From Halostreptopolyspora alba (GTDB taxonomy: Bacteria > Actinomycetota > Actinomycetes > Streptosporangiales > Streptosporangiaceae): a stretch of DNA of 64,000 bases. Made by a program: the position numbers and the translations under genes. Shown piece after piece: positions 17,504 to 24,697 of this stretch. How positions within the stretch are numbered: position 1 is the stretch's first letter; each line of letters opens with the position of its first letter. The notes beneath the pieces were generated by a model. That model saw nothing but the letters and a program-made list of their open reading frames with translations, had not been told where the DNA came from and did not search any database. The DNA lies in NCBI GenBank assembly GCA_003725585.1, contig RJMB01000001.1:62001-126000 (forward strand), given 5' to 3'.

Positions 17504-18115
17504 ATGAGCGAACAACCGGTCACCGCTGATTTCTGGTTCGATCCGAAGTGCCCGTGGGCCTGGATCACCTCCCGTTGGATGCTGGAGGTCGAGCGGGTCC
17601 GCCCGGTGCGGGTGCGCTGGCACGTCATGAGCCTCGCCGTGTTGAACGAGGGGCGGGAGCTCCCCGAGGAGTACCGCGCCGCGATCGCCGAGGCGTGGAA
17701 GCCGGTCCGGGTCGCCATCGCCGCGGAGCAGCGTTTCGGTAACGAGGTCCTCGGTCCCCTGTACACGGCGCTGGGAGAACGGTTCCACCCGCGCAAGGAG
17801 CCGGTGACCGACGAGACGATCAGATCCGCTCTGGCCGAAACCGGCCTGCCGGAGGATCTTGCGCGCGCCGCTGACTCTACTGACTACGATGGGGCACTGC
17901 GCAGGTCGCACAAGGACGGCATGGACCGGGTCGGCTACGAGGTCGGAACCCCGGTGATCTCGGTCAACGGCGTGTCGTTCTTCGGTCCCGTCATCTCGCC
18001 CGCTCCGACCGGGGAGCAAGCGGGTCGGCTCTGGGACGGCGTCCTGCTGGTCAGCAGCACCGACGGCTTCTATGAGCTCAAGCGGAGCCGCGACCGCGAC
18101 CCCATGTTCGGTTGA
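17504..18115 (+). CDS. DsbA-fold mycothiol-dependent nitroreductase homologue (Rv2466c family)
   Basis: 203 residues. The thioredoxin-fold family with an inserted helical domain that includes Mycobacterium tuberculosis Rv2466c, a mycothiol-dependent reductase. The start reads TADFWFDPKCPWAWITSRW: Cys16 is the nucleophile, but the second position of the CxxC pair is Ala19, where Rv2466c has Cys. The cis-Pro segment is GTPVISVNG, and FFGPVISPAPTGEQAGRLWD follows, also family-typical. ATG 17504 has GAGGAGGA eight bases upstream; an earlier in-frame ATG at 17405 overlaps the -35 of the promoter. Expression is probably induced by disulfide stress through the SigR-type promoter. Confidence 0.88.
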   Translation: MSEQPVTADFWFDPKCPWAWITSRWMLEVERVRPVRVRWHVMSLAVLNEGRELPEEYRAAIAEAWKPVRVAIAAEQRFGNEVLGPLYTALGERFHPRKEPVTDETIRSALAETGLPEDLARAADSTDYDGALRRSHKDGMDRVGYEVGTPVISVNGVSFFGPVISPAPTGEQAGRLWDGVLLVSSTDGFYELKRSRDRDPMFG

Positions 18116-18161
18116 GATCCTCACCGACGAAAGTCATCGCAGGCGTGAAGGGCGTGTACAG

Positions 18162-18326
18162 ATGAGTGCACCGGACGACGAGCGGCAGGTCGATCTGTCT
18201 GACGAGGATTTGGAGGTCCTCCCCGATACCCCGGTCGACGAACGCGCCATTCTCTGGCGCGAGGGCGTCACTCCGGGCGACGACACCGCCCGGTTGCTGG
18301 AGGATCGGCCGCCGCACTGGGAGTGA
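18162..18326 (+). CDS. Small acidic conserved hypothetical protein
   Basis: 54 residues, strongly acidic ([25 protein letters not shown] then [16 protein letters not shown]). I do not recognise a named family. Its codons have the same G/C third-position bias as the neighbours, and an upstream GAAGGG supports the ATG at 18162. It lies 46 bases after the SigR-controlled reductase gene and 68 bases before the aldehyde dehydrogenase, all in one direction, so it may be read from the same stress promoter. The length and lack of hydrophobic core suggest a partner-bound or regulatory protein. Confidence 0.6.
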   Translation: MSAPDDERQVDLSDEDLEVLPDTPVDERAILWREGVTPGDDTARLLEDRPPHWE

Positions 18327-18394
18327 CCCGCGCCTCGGCGTGGGAGCGACCCTTGCCGCGATTACCAGAATCACGTTCTGGGAAAGTGGGTGCC

Positions 18395-19822
18395 ATGCGA
18401 TCCCTTTACCTGAATGGGGCCTGGTCCGACTCCGCGTCGGACCAGGCCATCGACGTAATCAACCCGGCGACCGAGCAGGTCATCGACTCCGTTCCGGCGG
18501 GCAGCCAGGACGACGTCGACCGTGCCGTCGCGGCGGCCCGAGCCGCGTTCCCCGCGTGGTCCGGCATGAGCGTGGCCGAACGCCGCGCCCACCTGGCGCG
18601 CGCCTTCGAGCTCTTCCAACAGCGCGTGCAGGACATCGCGACGACCATGGCCACCGACATCGGGGCCCCCAAGAAGTTCGCGACCAAGGTCCAGGCCGGC
18701 CTGCCGATGGTGATGTTCGAGACCTACCTCGAGCTGCTGGACGAGGTGGGCGAGCGGTTCTTCACCGGAGAGGAGGTCGGTACCTCGCTGGTGGTCCGCG
18801 AGCCCATCGGCGTGGTCGGCGCCATCACCCCGTGGAACTACCCGCTGCACCAGATCGTGCTCAAGGTGGTTCCGGCGTTGGCGGCGGGCAACACGGTGGT
18901 GCTCAAGCCCACCGAGGTCGCCCCGCTGGGCGCGTACGCCCTCACCGAGATCTTCCACGACGCCGGGTTGCCGGCGGGGGTGTTCAACCTCGTCTCTGGT
19001 ACCGGCCCCGTGGTGGGTGAGGCCATCGCCGCGCATCCCGACGTCGACATGGTCTCCTTCACCGGATCCGGCCGGGCCGGTCAGCGGGTGAGCGAGGTCG
19101 CCGCGGCCACCGTGAAGAAGGTCGCGCTGGAGCTCGGCGGCAAGTCGCCCAACGTGATCCTGCCCGACGCCGACCTGAACGAGGCGGTCAAGCGGGGTGT
19201 CGCCGACGTGATGCGCAACACGGGGCAGAGCTGCAACGCGCTGACCCGGATGCTGGTGCACCGCGACCAGTACGACGAGGCGGTGCGGATGGCCGCCGAG
19301 TCCGCGGCGACCCACACTCCCGGCGACCCCTTCGACGAGGGGTCCCGCATGGGGCCACTCGTCTCCAAGGCGCAGCTCGACCGGGTGCGCGACTACATCA
19401 GGATCGGCGTCAAGGAGGGGGCGCGGTTGGCCACCGGCGGTGCCGACGCTCCCGAGGGGCACGAGACGGGCTACTACGTCCGGCCGACCGTGTTCGCCGA
19501 CGTGCGCAACGACATGCGTATCGCGCAGGAGGAGATCTTCGGCCCGGTCCTCGTGATGATCCCCTACGACACCGAGGACGAGGCCGTCGAGATCGCCAAC
19601 GACACCGTCTATGGGCTCAACGCCGCCGTGTGGGCGGGCGACCGTGACCGTGGCCTGGCGGTGGCCCGACGCATCCGGGCGGGCCAGGTCGACGTCAACG
19701 GGGCCGGTTTCAACCCGCGCAGCCCATTCGGCGGGTACAAGCAGTCCGGTATCGGGCGCGAATGGGGCGTCTACGGGCTGGAGGAGTTCTGCGAGGTGAA
19801 GTCGGTCCAGCTCGGTTCGTGA
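18395..19822 (+). CDS. NAD(P)-dependent aldehyde dehydrogenase
   Basis: 475 residues, full-length ALDH superfamily enzyme that oxidises an aldehyde to a carboxylate. Landmarks in order: TPWNYPLHQ and LKPTEVAP (coenzyme binding), [11 protein letters not shown], general base Glu246 in LELGGKSPN, nucleophile Cys280 in [24 protein letters not shown] and the C-terminal [19 protein letters not shown]. The substrate cannot be told from sequence. The ATG at 18395 precedes the typical YLNGAW; GGAAAG lies upstream. It could share transcripts with the two genes before it. Confidence 0.93.
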   Translation: MRSLYLNGAWSDSASDQAIDVINPATEQVIDSVPAGSQDDVDRAVAAARAAFPAWSGMSVAERRAHLARAFELFQQRVQDIATTMATDIGAPKKFATKVQAGLPMVMFETYLELLDEVGERFFTGEEVGTSLVVREPIGVVGAITPWNYPLHQIVLKVVPALAAGNTVVLKPTEVAPLGAYALTEIFHDAGLPAGVFNLVSGTGPVVGEAIAAHPDVDMVSFTGSGRAGQRVSEVAAATVKKVALELGGKSPNVILPDADLNEAVKRGVADVMRNTGQSCNALTRMLVHRDQYDEAVRMAAESAATHTPGDPFDEGSRMGPLVSKAQLDRVRDYIRIGVKEGARLATGGADAPEGHETGYYVRPTVFADVRNDMRIAQEEIFGPVLVMIPYDTEDEAVEIANDTVYGLNAAVWAGDRDRGLAVARRIRAGQVDVNGAGFNPRSPFGGYKQSGIGREWGVYGLEEFCEVKSVQLGS

Positions 19823-19965
19823 CCCGTGCGCGGCGAGGCGCCTACGGTGAGCGATCTCACGCCGCCGGGGCCATAGTCTGTTGGAATCGAGCCGGCACGA
19901 TCACGCGTTGCCGGCTATGACATTATGTGTCCGGATCCCCGGTCCCGGCAGAGTCGAGGTGCGAG

Positions 19966-20112
19966 TTGCGCAAGTCAAAGGAGTCGAAGGCCCAACCTCT
20001 GTGGAAGGACCTCAGTGCGATTGTCGTGACGAACCTCGTCGCGGCGGTCTCGTTGCTGCTCTTCGGCGCGATGGGACTGGCGATCGCCTCACTGGGGGCC
20101 GCGGCGTCCTGA
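19966..20112 (+). CDS. Small single-span membrane protein
   Basis: 48 residues from a TTG at 19966 (GAGGTGCGAG directly upstream as Shine-Dalgarno). A basic start (MRKSKESKAQ) is followed by PLWKDLSAIVVTN and one or two hydrophobic stretches, LVAAVSLLLFGAMGLAIASL. An in-frame GTG at 19927 would extend it by 13 residues. No family is recognised. A clear terminator follows, which supports a real transcription unit. Confidence 0.5.
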   Translation: MRKSKESKAQPLWKDLSAIVVTNLVAAVSLLLFGAMGLAIASLGAAAS

Positions 20113-20129
20113 CACGCCCCACGAGCCCA

Positions 20130-20164
20130 CGCCCGTCCCGCCTCGCGGGGCGGGCGTCGTTGTT
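20130..20164 (+). terminator. Rho-independent terminator
   Basis: An 11-bp stem with one G-U pair (20130-20140 with 20146-20156), loop CCTCG, followed by the T-rich TCGTTGTT. It ends the small membrane-protein gene ahead of rpiB. Confidence 0.75.
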
Positions 20165-20185
20165 ACGGCGCTGACCTGCCACACT

Positions 20186-20659
20186 ATGGGCGTGCGTGTA
20201 TACCTTGGATCTGATCACGCGGGGTTCGAGCTCAAGGAGCACCTCGCGGCCCATCTGAAGGAGCGGGGCCACGAGGTGGTCGACGTCGGCCCCGCCGTCT
20301 ATGACGGAGCCGACGACTATCCGCCCTTCGTGCTGCGCGCCGCGCGGTCGGTCGCCGCCGACGAGGAGGCGATGGGGGTGGTCATCGGCGGTTCCGGTAA
20401 CGGTGAGCAAATAGCCGCGAACAAGGTGGTCGGAGTCCGCGCGGCGCTGGCGTGGAGCGAGGAGACCGCGAGACTGGCCCGCGAGCACAACGACGCCAAC
20501 GTGCTCAGTATCGGCGGCCGGATGCATCCGTTGGAGGAGTCGACGCGTTTCGTCGACGTCTTCCTCACGACGCCCTACGGTGACGACGAGCGCCACACTC
20601 GCCGCCTCGGCATGATCAGCCGCTTCGAGCGTTCCGGGGAACTCCCCCCGCTGCCGTAG
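20186..20659 (+). CDS. rpiB: Ribose-5-phosphate isomerase B
   Basis: 157 residues, LacAB/RpiB family; it interconverts ribulose 5-phosphate and ribose 5-phosphate. The N-terminus carries VYLGSDHAGFELKEHL and residues about 67-80 VVIGGSGNGEQIAANK, the actinobacterial form in which Glu replaces the Cys base of the E. coli enzyme. ARLAREHNDANVLSIGGR and an arginine-rich C-terminus for phosphate binding follow. The GTG at 20192 would give the more typical start MRVYLGSDHAG and is an equally good choice; neither has a strong Shine-Dalgarno. Confidence 0.93.
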   Translation: MGVRVYLGSDHAGFELKEHLAAHLKERGHEVVDVGPAVYDGADDYPPFVLRAARSVAADEEAMGVVIGGSGNGEQIAANKVVGVRAALAWSEETARLAREHNDANVLSIGGRMHPLEESTRFVDVFLTTPYGDDERHTRRLGMISRFERSGELPPLP

Positions 20660-20670
20660 TCGACCGCTCG

Positions 20671-20749
20671 GGTTCCGTGGTTGTCGGTTCCGCCCGCGCG
20701 GTGCCCCGTCGCCCGCGCTCCCGTCAACAGGCCCGGAAACCACGGAACC
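20671..20749. repeat. Widely spaced 12-bp inverted repeat
   Basis: GGTTCCGTGGTT (20671-20682) and its exact complement AACCACGGAACC (20738-20749) are separated by 55 bases, just downstream of rpiB. The arms could pair in RNA as a long-loop hairpin or mark a protein-binding pair. The rest of the 369-base gap to the SpoIIE-type gene holds no gene that I can support; an AT-rich patch lies near 20875-20925. Confidence 0.45.
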
Positions 20750-21013
20750 GCACCACGCCACCGTCGCCCGGCCAGTCCCGATCGACACAGTCCCTCCGAG
20801 GACGACCACGGTCGACCAAGAGGGGATTTTCCGGTGAATCCGCCAGAGATCCCCGCTAGTTCCTGACGCGGCGACGATTGTTTGCCCATACTGAACCATG
20901 CGTTTTGTTGTGTGGTTTTTCGGGCGCACCCTGGGTCTGGATCGAGCTGTCCGTAACTCGTGGCCGCATCGGTCGCACCGTGGAAGCCTCATGTCGGGGA
21001 ACCGGGTAGGCGC

Positions 21014-21019
21014 TACAGT
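21014..21019 (+). promoter_or_regulatory. -10 element of the SpoIIE-type phosphatase gene
   Basis: TACAGT is followed by nine bases and ATG 21029 with no Shine-Dalgarno, so transcription should start one to three bases before the start codon. Confidence 0.45.
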
Positions 21020-21028
21020 GCGGGCACA

Positions 21029-22129
21029 ATGAACGCCTCACCCCCCAAGCTCGCACGCGGCGCACGCTCGCTGTGGCAGCGCCTGGTCGCGATACTCCGG
21101 CGTAAGGTGCTCTTCCGCTACCGGCTCGTACTGATCACCCTGGTGGGGCTGGCGGTCGGCATAGGAGTCGGGGCCGTGTGGGGACCCGACGGCTGGTTCC
21201 CACCCAGCGCGGTGATCCTGACCGTGCTGGCGGGTGGGTTGCTGCTGAAGCGCAAGAGCCTGGCCTTCCTGTTCGGTGTCGTGGCGGCGGTACTGCTGTT
21301 CGTGGCGTGGCGGTTGGACTTCGGGCAGGTGGGCCCGGGTCTGCTGGTGACCATCGGGGTGTCGGCGGTGCTGGCGTACCTGCTGTCCGGTGTGCGGGAA
21401 CGCCTCGGAGTCCAGGGGTTGGGCGGCGAGCGCATGCTGCTCGAACTGCGCGACCGCCTGGTCACTCAGGGGCACCTGCCGAAGCTGCCGGCCGGATGGG
21501 ACGGGACCGCCATCCTGCGGCAGGCGGGGGGCTCCTCCTTCGGTGGGGACTTCGTCGTCTCCATGCGCCACGGCGACCGCCTCGACCTGGCAGTGGTCGA
21601 CGTCTCCGGCAAGGGCGTGGACGCCGCCACCCGCGCGCTGCTGCTCTCCGGCGCGTTCGGCGGGCTGATCAGCGCTGTGCCGAGCAGCGAGTTCCTGTCG
21701 CACTGCAACGACTACCTGATGCGTACCGCGATGGGTGAGGGGTTCGTCACAGCGGTGCATCTGAGTATCGACCTCGACAGTGGTGACTACATCATCGCCT
21801 CCGCCGGCCACCCCCCGGCGGTCCAGTACGACAGCGGCGCCGGCACCTGGAGCACCGCCGACGCCAAGGGCGTCGTGCTCGGCGTCATCCCGGAGATGAC
21901 CTACACGCCGGTGAAAGGGCGGCTGCGCCCCGGAGACGCGATCATGCTCTACACCGACGGCCTCATCGAGATCCCCGGAGAGGACCTCGACGCCGGGGTG
22001 GACCGGCTGCTCGGGGTCTCCGAGCAACTCGTCACGAAGGGGTTCGGACAGGGCGCCGGCGCGGTCGTGGACGCCCTCAGCAAGAACAAGAACGACGACT
22101 GCGCCCTCGTGGTGGTCTGGCGGACCTGA
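21029..22129 (+). CDS. Membrane-anchored PP2C/SpoIIE family serine phosphatase
   Basis: 366 residues. Four hydrophobic helices between residues 30 and 125 (for example LVLITLVGLAVGIGVGAVW) are followed by a SpoIIE-type PP2C domain: GGSSFGGDFV and VVDVSGKGVDAA carry metal-binding Asp residues, ASAGHPPAVQY and MLYTDGLIEI are standard motifs, and the last metal Asp is in NKNDDCALVVV. In the actinobacterial RsbU/OsaC group such proteins dephosphorylate anti-sigma antagonists and so act on stress sigma factors. No anti-sigma partner is adjacent. The four-helix input domain has no recognised ligand. Confidence 0.88.
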   Translation: MNASPPKLARGARSLWQRLVAILRRKVLFRYRLVLITLVGLAVGIGVGAVWGPDGWFPPSAVILTVLAGGLLLKRKSLAFLFGVVAAVLLFVAWRLDFGQVGPGLLVTIGVSAVLAYLLSGVRERLGVQGLGGERMLLELRDRLVTQGHLPKLPAGWDGTAILRQAGGSSFGGDFVVSMRHGDRLDLAVVDVSGKGVDAATRALLLSGAFGGLISAVPSSEFLSHCNDYLMRTAMGEGFVTAVHLSIDLDSGDYIIASAGHPPAVQYDSGAGTWSTADAKGVVLGVIPEMTYTPVKGRLRPGDAIMLYTDGLIEIPGEDLDAGVDRLLGVSEQLVTKGFGQGAGAVVDALSKNKNDDCALVVVWRT

Positions 22130-22451
22130 ACGAGCCCGGTACCGCGTCGGCACACAGGCGTCACCGGATGCACATCGGCGAGTCGCGGGCCGGTAGGGTC
22201 ATGGTGCTCCCCCGGGGAGCGGGGGCGACACTGTCAAACGGCGCGCTGCCCGCCCGTGTGACCACGACGGGCGCCCACGGGCCCGGTCCGCTGTGGTGGG
22301 ACATCACGGGGCCGGTCGCGCGATGTGCCCCGCCACCCGCCGGTACTCGACCGAACGTGGGACGCGGGTATTCCGGGGGTGGTCTTCGAGGTTCTGCGTT
22401 CCCCGGACGGCTGGCATGTCCGGGGTAAGGGATGACGAGGGGGTGCTCAGC
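22130..22451 (+). other. Intergenic stretch upstream of mgtE
   Basis: A 322-base gap without a supportable gene. An open frame at 22168-22428 has a composition unlike a protein. TAGGGT at 22195 could be a -10. I see no M-box (Mg riboswitch) consensus, although a long leader before a Mg transporter invites an RNA-structure search. Confidence 0.4.
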
Positions 22452-23792
22452 ATGGCCGAGGAGGAGCGGGCGGAACTCACCCGACTGGTCGAACAGAACG
22501 ACCTCACCGAGATCCGGCTCTGGCTGGCCGAGCACCCTCCCTATGAGATCGCCGACGAGCTGGAACGCATGGACAGCAGTGTCGCGATCATCCCGTTCCG
22601 GCTGTTGGACAAGGATCGCGAGCTGGAGGTCTTCGAGGAACTCGACCCGGTGCACCAGCACGAGATCCTCGTCGGGCTGCGCGACACCGCCTTCCACGAG
22701 CTCCTGGAGTCGATGGACCCCGACGACCGCGCCCGGCTCATCGGTGAGGCCCCCGCCAAGATCGCGACCCGGGCACTGGCGGGGCTGAGCCCGACGGAGC
22801 GCAAGATGACGGCGGCCCTCCTCGGGTACCCCGAGGAGTCGGTGGGGCGGTACATGACGCCCGAGACCGTCATCCTGCACCGCGACCTCACGGTGGGGCG
22901 GGCCCTGGAGGTCGTCCGGGCGAAGGGCGCCGAGGCCGAGACCGTGTACACGCTGCCGGTGGTCGACGACGGTCGGCGGCTGGCCGGGACCGTCGAACTG
23001 AGCGACCTCGTCATCAGTGACGACGAGACCCTGCTGAAGGACATCGTGGACGTGCTGGTCGCCCGGGTGCAGGCGACCGAGCCGGCCGAGGGCGCCGCGC
23101 GACTCATGCAGGACGCCAACCTGGTGGCGCTGTCGGTGGTGGACTCCGAGGAGCGGTTCGTCGGACTACTCACCTTCGACGACGCCCTGGAGCTGATCGA
23201 GGCGGCCGACTCCGAGGACATAGCGCGGCAGTCGGCGGCCAGCCCGGTGGCGGGCCACTACGTCGCCGTCACGGTGCCGCGCCTGGCGCGGGCGCGGGTG
23301 CTCTGGCTGCTGTTGCTCATCGTCGCTTCGACGCTCACGGTGACGGTCCTACAGGGGTTCGAAGCGACCCTGGAGCAGGTCACGGCGCTCGCGTTGTTCA
23401 TCCCGATGCTGATGGGCACCGGCGGGAACGTCGGTTCCCAGTCGGCCACCGCGATCGTGCGTGCCCTCGCGGTCGGCGAGGTGCGGCTGCGCGACCTGCC
23501 CAAGGTCGCCTGGAAGGAGTGCCGCGTCGGGTTCATGCTCGGGTGCATCCTCGCCAGTATCGCGTTGCTGATCGGCTGGGTGGTGGTACCGGGCGGGGTC
23601 TCGATCGCGGTCGCGGGCTCGGTCATCGTGGTCTGTACGTGGGCGGCGGTGATCGGCAGCACGATGCCCCTGCTGGCGCGCCGCGTTGGGGTCGACCCCG
23701 CCGTGGTCTCCGCCCCGATGGTCACGACCCTGGTCGACGCCACCGGCCTGCTCATCTACTTCGGTATCGCCCGGGCCGTTCTGGGGATCTGA
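22452..23792 (+). CDS. mgtE: Magnesium transporter MgtE
   Basis: 446 residues. An N-terminal helical superhelix domain (repeats such as ELDPVHQHEILVGL), a CBS pair (ESVGRYMTPETVILHRDLTV ... LPVVDDGRRLAG and ALSVVDSEERFVGLLTF) and five C-terminal membrane helices with the family motif FIPMLMGTGGNVGSQSAT. In MgtE the N and CBS domains sense cytosolic Mg and close the pore. The ATG at 22452 has GAGGGGG about 9 bases upstream; earlier in-frame starts give residues unlike the family. Confidence 0.95.
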   Translation: MAEEERAELTRLVEQNDLTEIRLWLAEHPPYEIADELERMDSSVAIIPFRLLDKDRELEVFEELDPVHQHEILVGLRDTAFHELLESMDPDDRARLIGEAPAKIATRALAGLSPTERKMTAALLGYPEESVGRYMTPETVILHRDLTVGRALEVVRAKGAEAETVYTLPVVDDGRRLAGTVELSDLVISDDETLLKDIVDVLVARVQATEPAEGAARLMQDANLVALSVVDSEERFVGLLTFDDALELIEAADSEDIARQSAASPVAGHYVAVTVPRLARARVLWLLLLIVASTLTVTVLQGFEATLEQVTALALFIPMLMGTGGNVGSQSATAIVRALAVGEVRLRDLPKVAWKECRVGFMLGCILASIALLIGWVVVPGGVSIAVAGSVIVVCTWAAVIGSTMPLLARRVGVDPAVVSAPMVTTLVDATGLLIYFGIARAVLGI

Positions 23793-23793
23793 T

Positions 23794-23824
23794 CCTTCCC
23801 ACCGCCCGATGGCGGCGAGGAAGG
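23794..23824 (+). terminator. Terminator of mgtE
   Basis: Two-part hairpin: CCTTCC (23794-23799) pairs with GGAAGG (23819-23824) and encloses CCGCC-CGAT-GGCGG. It starts next to the mgtE stop. Confidence 0.7.
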
Positions 23825-23878
23825 CCCCCCGGACGAGCGGTGCCCGCGGAGGGGCGTCCGCACCCCCTCCCCGTGTTC

Positions 23879-23897
23879 TTAGGTCAGCCTCACCTAT
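23879..23897 (+). promoter_or_regulatory. Iron box (IdeR/DtxR/DmdR-type operator) overlapping a -10
   Basis: TTAGGTCAGCCTCACCTAT matches the 19-bp consensus TTAGGTTAGGCTAACCTAA at 15 positions, and both half sites are well kept. TATGCT (23894-23899), a good -10, overlaps its right edge, so bound Fe(II)-regulator would block transcription. The next gene, 127 bases downstream, encodes a [2Fe-2S] protein. Confidence 0.75.
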
Positions 23898-24023
23898 GCT
23901 TGGTGTCGGAGTGTTCGTGTCCCGGCTGTCGTCGTAGAACGGCTCGGGCGGAACGGCCCGCCCGCCGTCCAGGCCGGACTCCTCCCCGGGCACAACGTTT
24001 TGGGGCAACCCTTCGGAGGTCCA

Positions 24024-24551
24024 GTGACGCCAGCGCCGACACCGTGCCGGCTCGTCGTGTGCCGCGGCTGCTGCTGCGGCACCCAGAAGAAGCGTCCCGG
24101 CGTCGACCATGAGGGGCAGCTGCGTAGGCTCAGCGCGCTGCACGATCACGCCGGGCGCGACATCCCGGTACGGACCAGCGACTGCCTGGACCACTGCTCC
24201 GAGGCGAACGTCATCGTGGTGCACCCCTCCTCCCGGGGGCGCGCCAGCGGCGGCCGGCCCGTGTGGTTCGGCGATATGACCGAGGACGGTCTCATCGAGG
24301 ACCTCGACGACTGGGTGTTCGAGGGTGGCCCCGGAATAGCCCCGGTGCCGGAGTCCCTGGCTCCCCATGTGACCTCCACGAGCCCCAAGAAGCTGAGGAA
24401 GGCGGAACGGGAGCGGGGTACGGAGAAGCGGCGGAAGGCGGAGAAGCCGGCCAGGCCCGAGGACACGAAGAAAAGCGCGAAGAAGAAGAGCAAGAAGGAG
24501 AAGAAGGCGAAGAAGAAAAAGCGGGAGAAGGGGGCGGAGGGCTCTCGTTAG
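24024..24551 (+). CDS. Thioredoxin-like [2Fe-2S] ferredoxin domain protein with lysine-rich tail
   Basis: 175 residues. Cysteines C13 and C18 (VCRGCCCGTQKK) and C54 and C58 (DCLDHCSEANVIVV) match the C-x4-C ... C-x3-C pattern of thioredoxin-fold [2Fe-2S] ferredoxins; the domain ends near residue 110 after WFGDMTEDGLIEDLDDWV. Residues about 122-172 are almost only Lys, Glu, Arg and Ala (KKSAKKKSKKEKKAKKKKRE), a basic tail that could bind nucleic acid, membrane or an acidic partner. GTG 24024 has GGAGG five bases upstream. Expression is probably iron-controlled through the iron box. The electron partner is unknown. Confidence 0.8.
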   Translation: MTPAPTPCRLVVCRGCCCGTQKKRPGVDHEGQLRRLSALHDHAGRDIPVRTSDCLDHCSEANVIVVHPSSRGRASGGRPVWFGDMTEDGLIEDLDDWVFEGGPGIAPVPESLAPHVTSTSPKKLRKAERERGTEKRRKAEKPARPEDTKKSAKKKSKKEKKAKKKKREKGAEGSR

Positions 24552-24621
24552 GGGCGCGCCCGTGTGGGACGTGGCCGGGGGCGCCCGGCGGGGCGGCGAC
24601 AGTGGGGCGGTGTGGCTCGCC

Positions 24622-24650
24622 GGTCGCCGGTGATCACTCCACCGGCCACC
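24622..24650. terminator. Hairpin between converging genes
   Basis: Stem GGTcGCCGGTG (24622-24632) with CACCGGCcACC (24640-24650), one mismatch, seven-base loop. It lies between the [2Fe-2S] gene and the oppositely oriented ABC exporter gene. Confidence 0.5.
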
Positions 24651-24697
24651 CGCCGCAGTGCTCACGCTTCCCGGATACTCGACCGCGCCCCCCGCGC

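Noticed and set aside
22130-22451. M-box or other Mg riboswitch before mgtE
   Set aside because: None of the conserved M-box core segments is recognisable; only the gap length suggested it.
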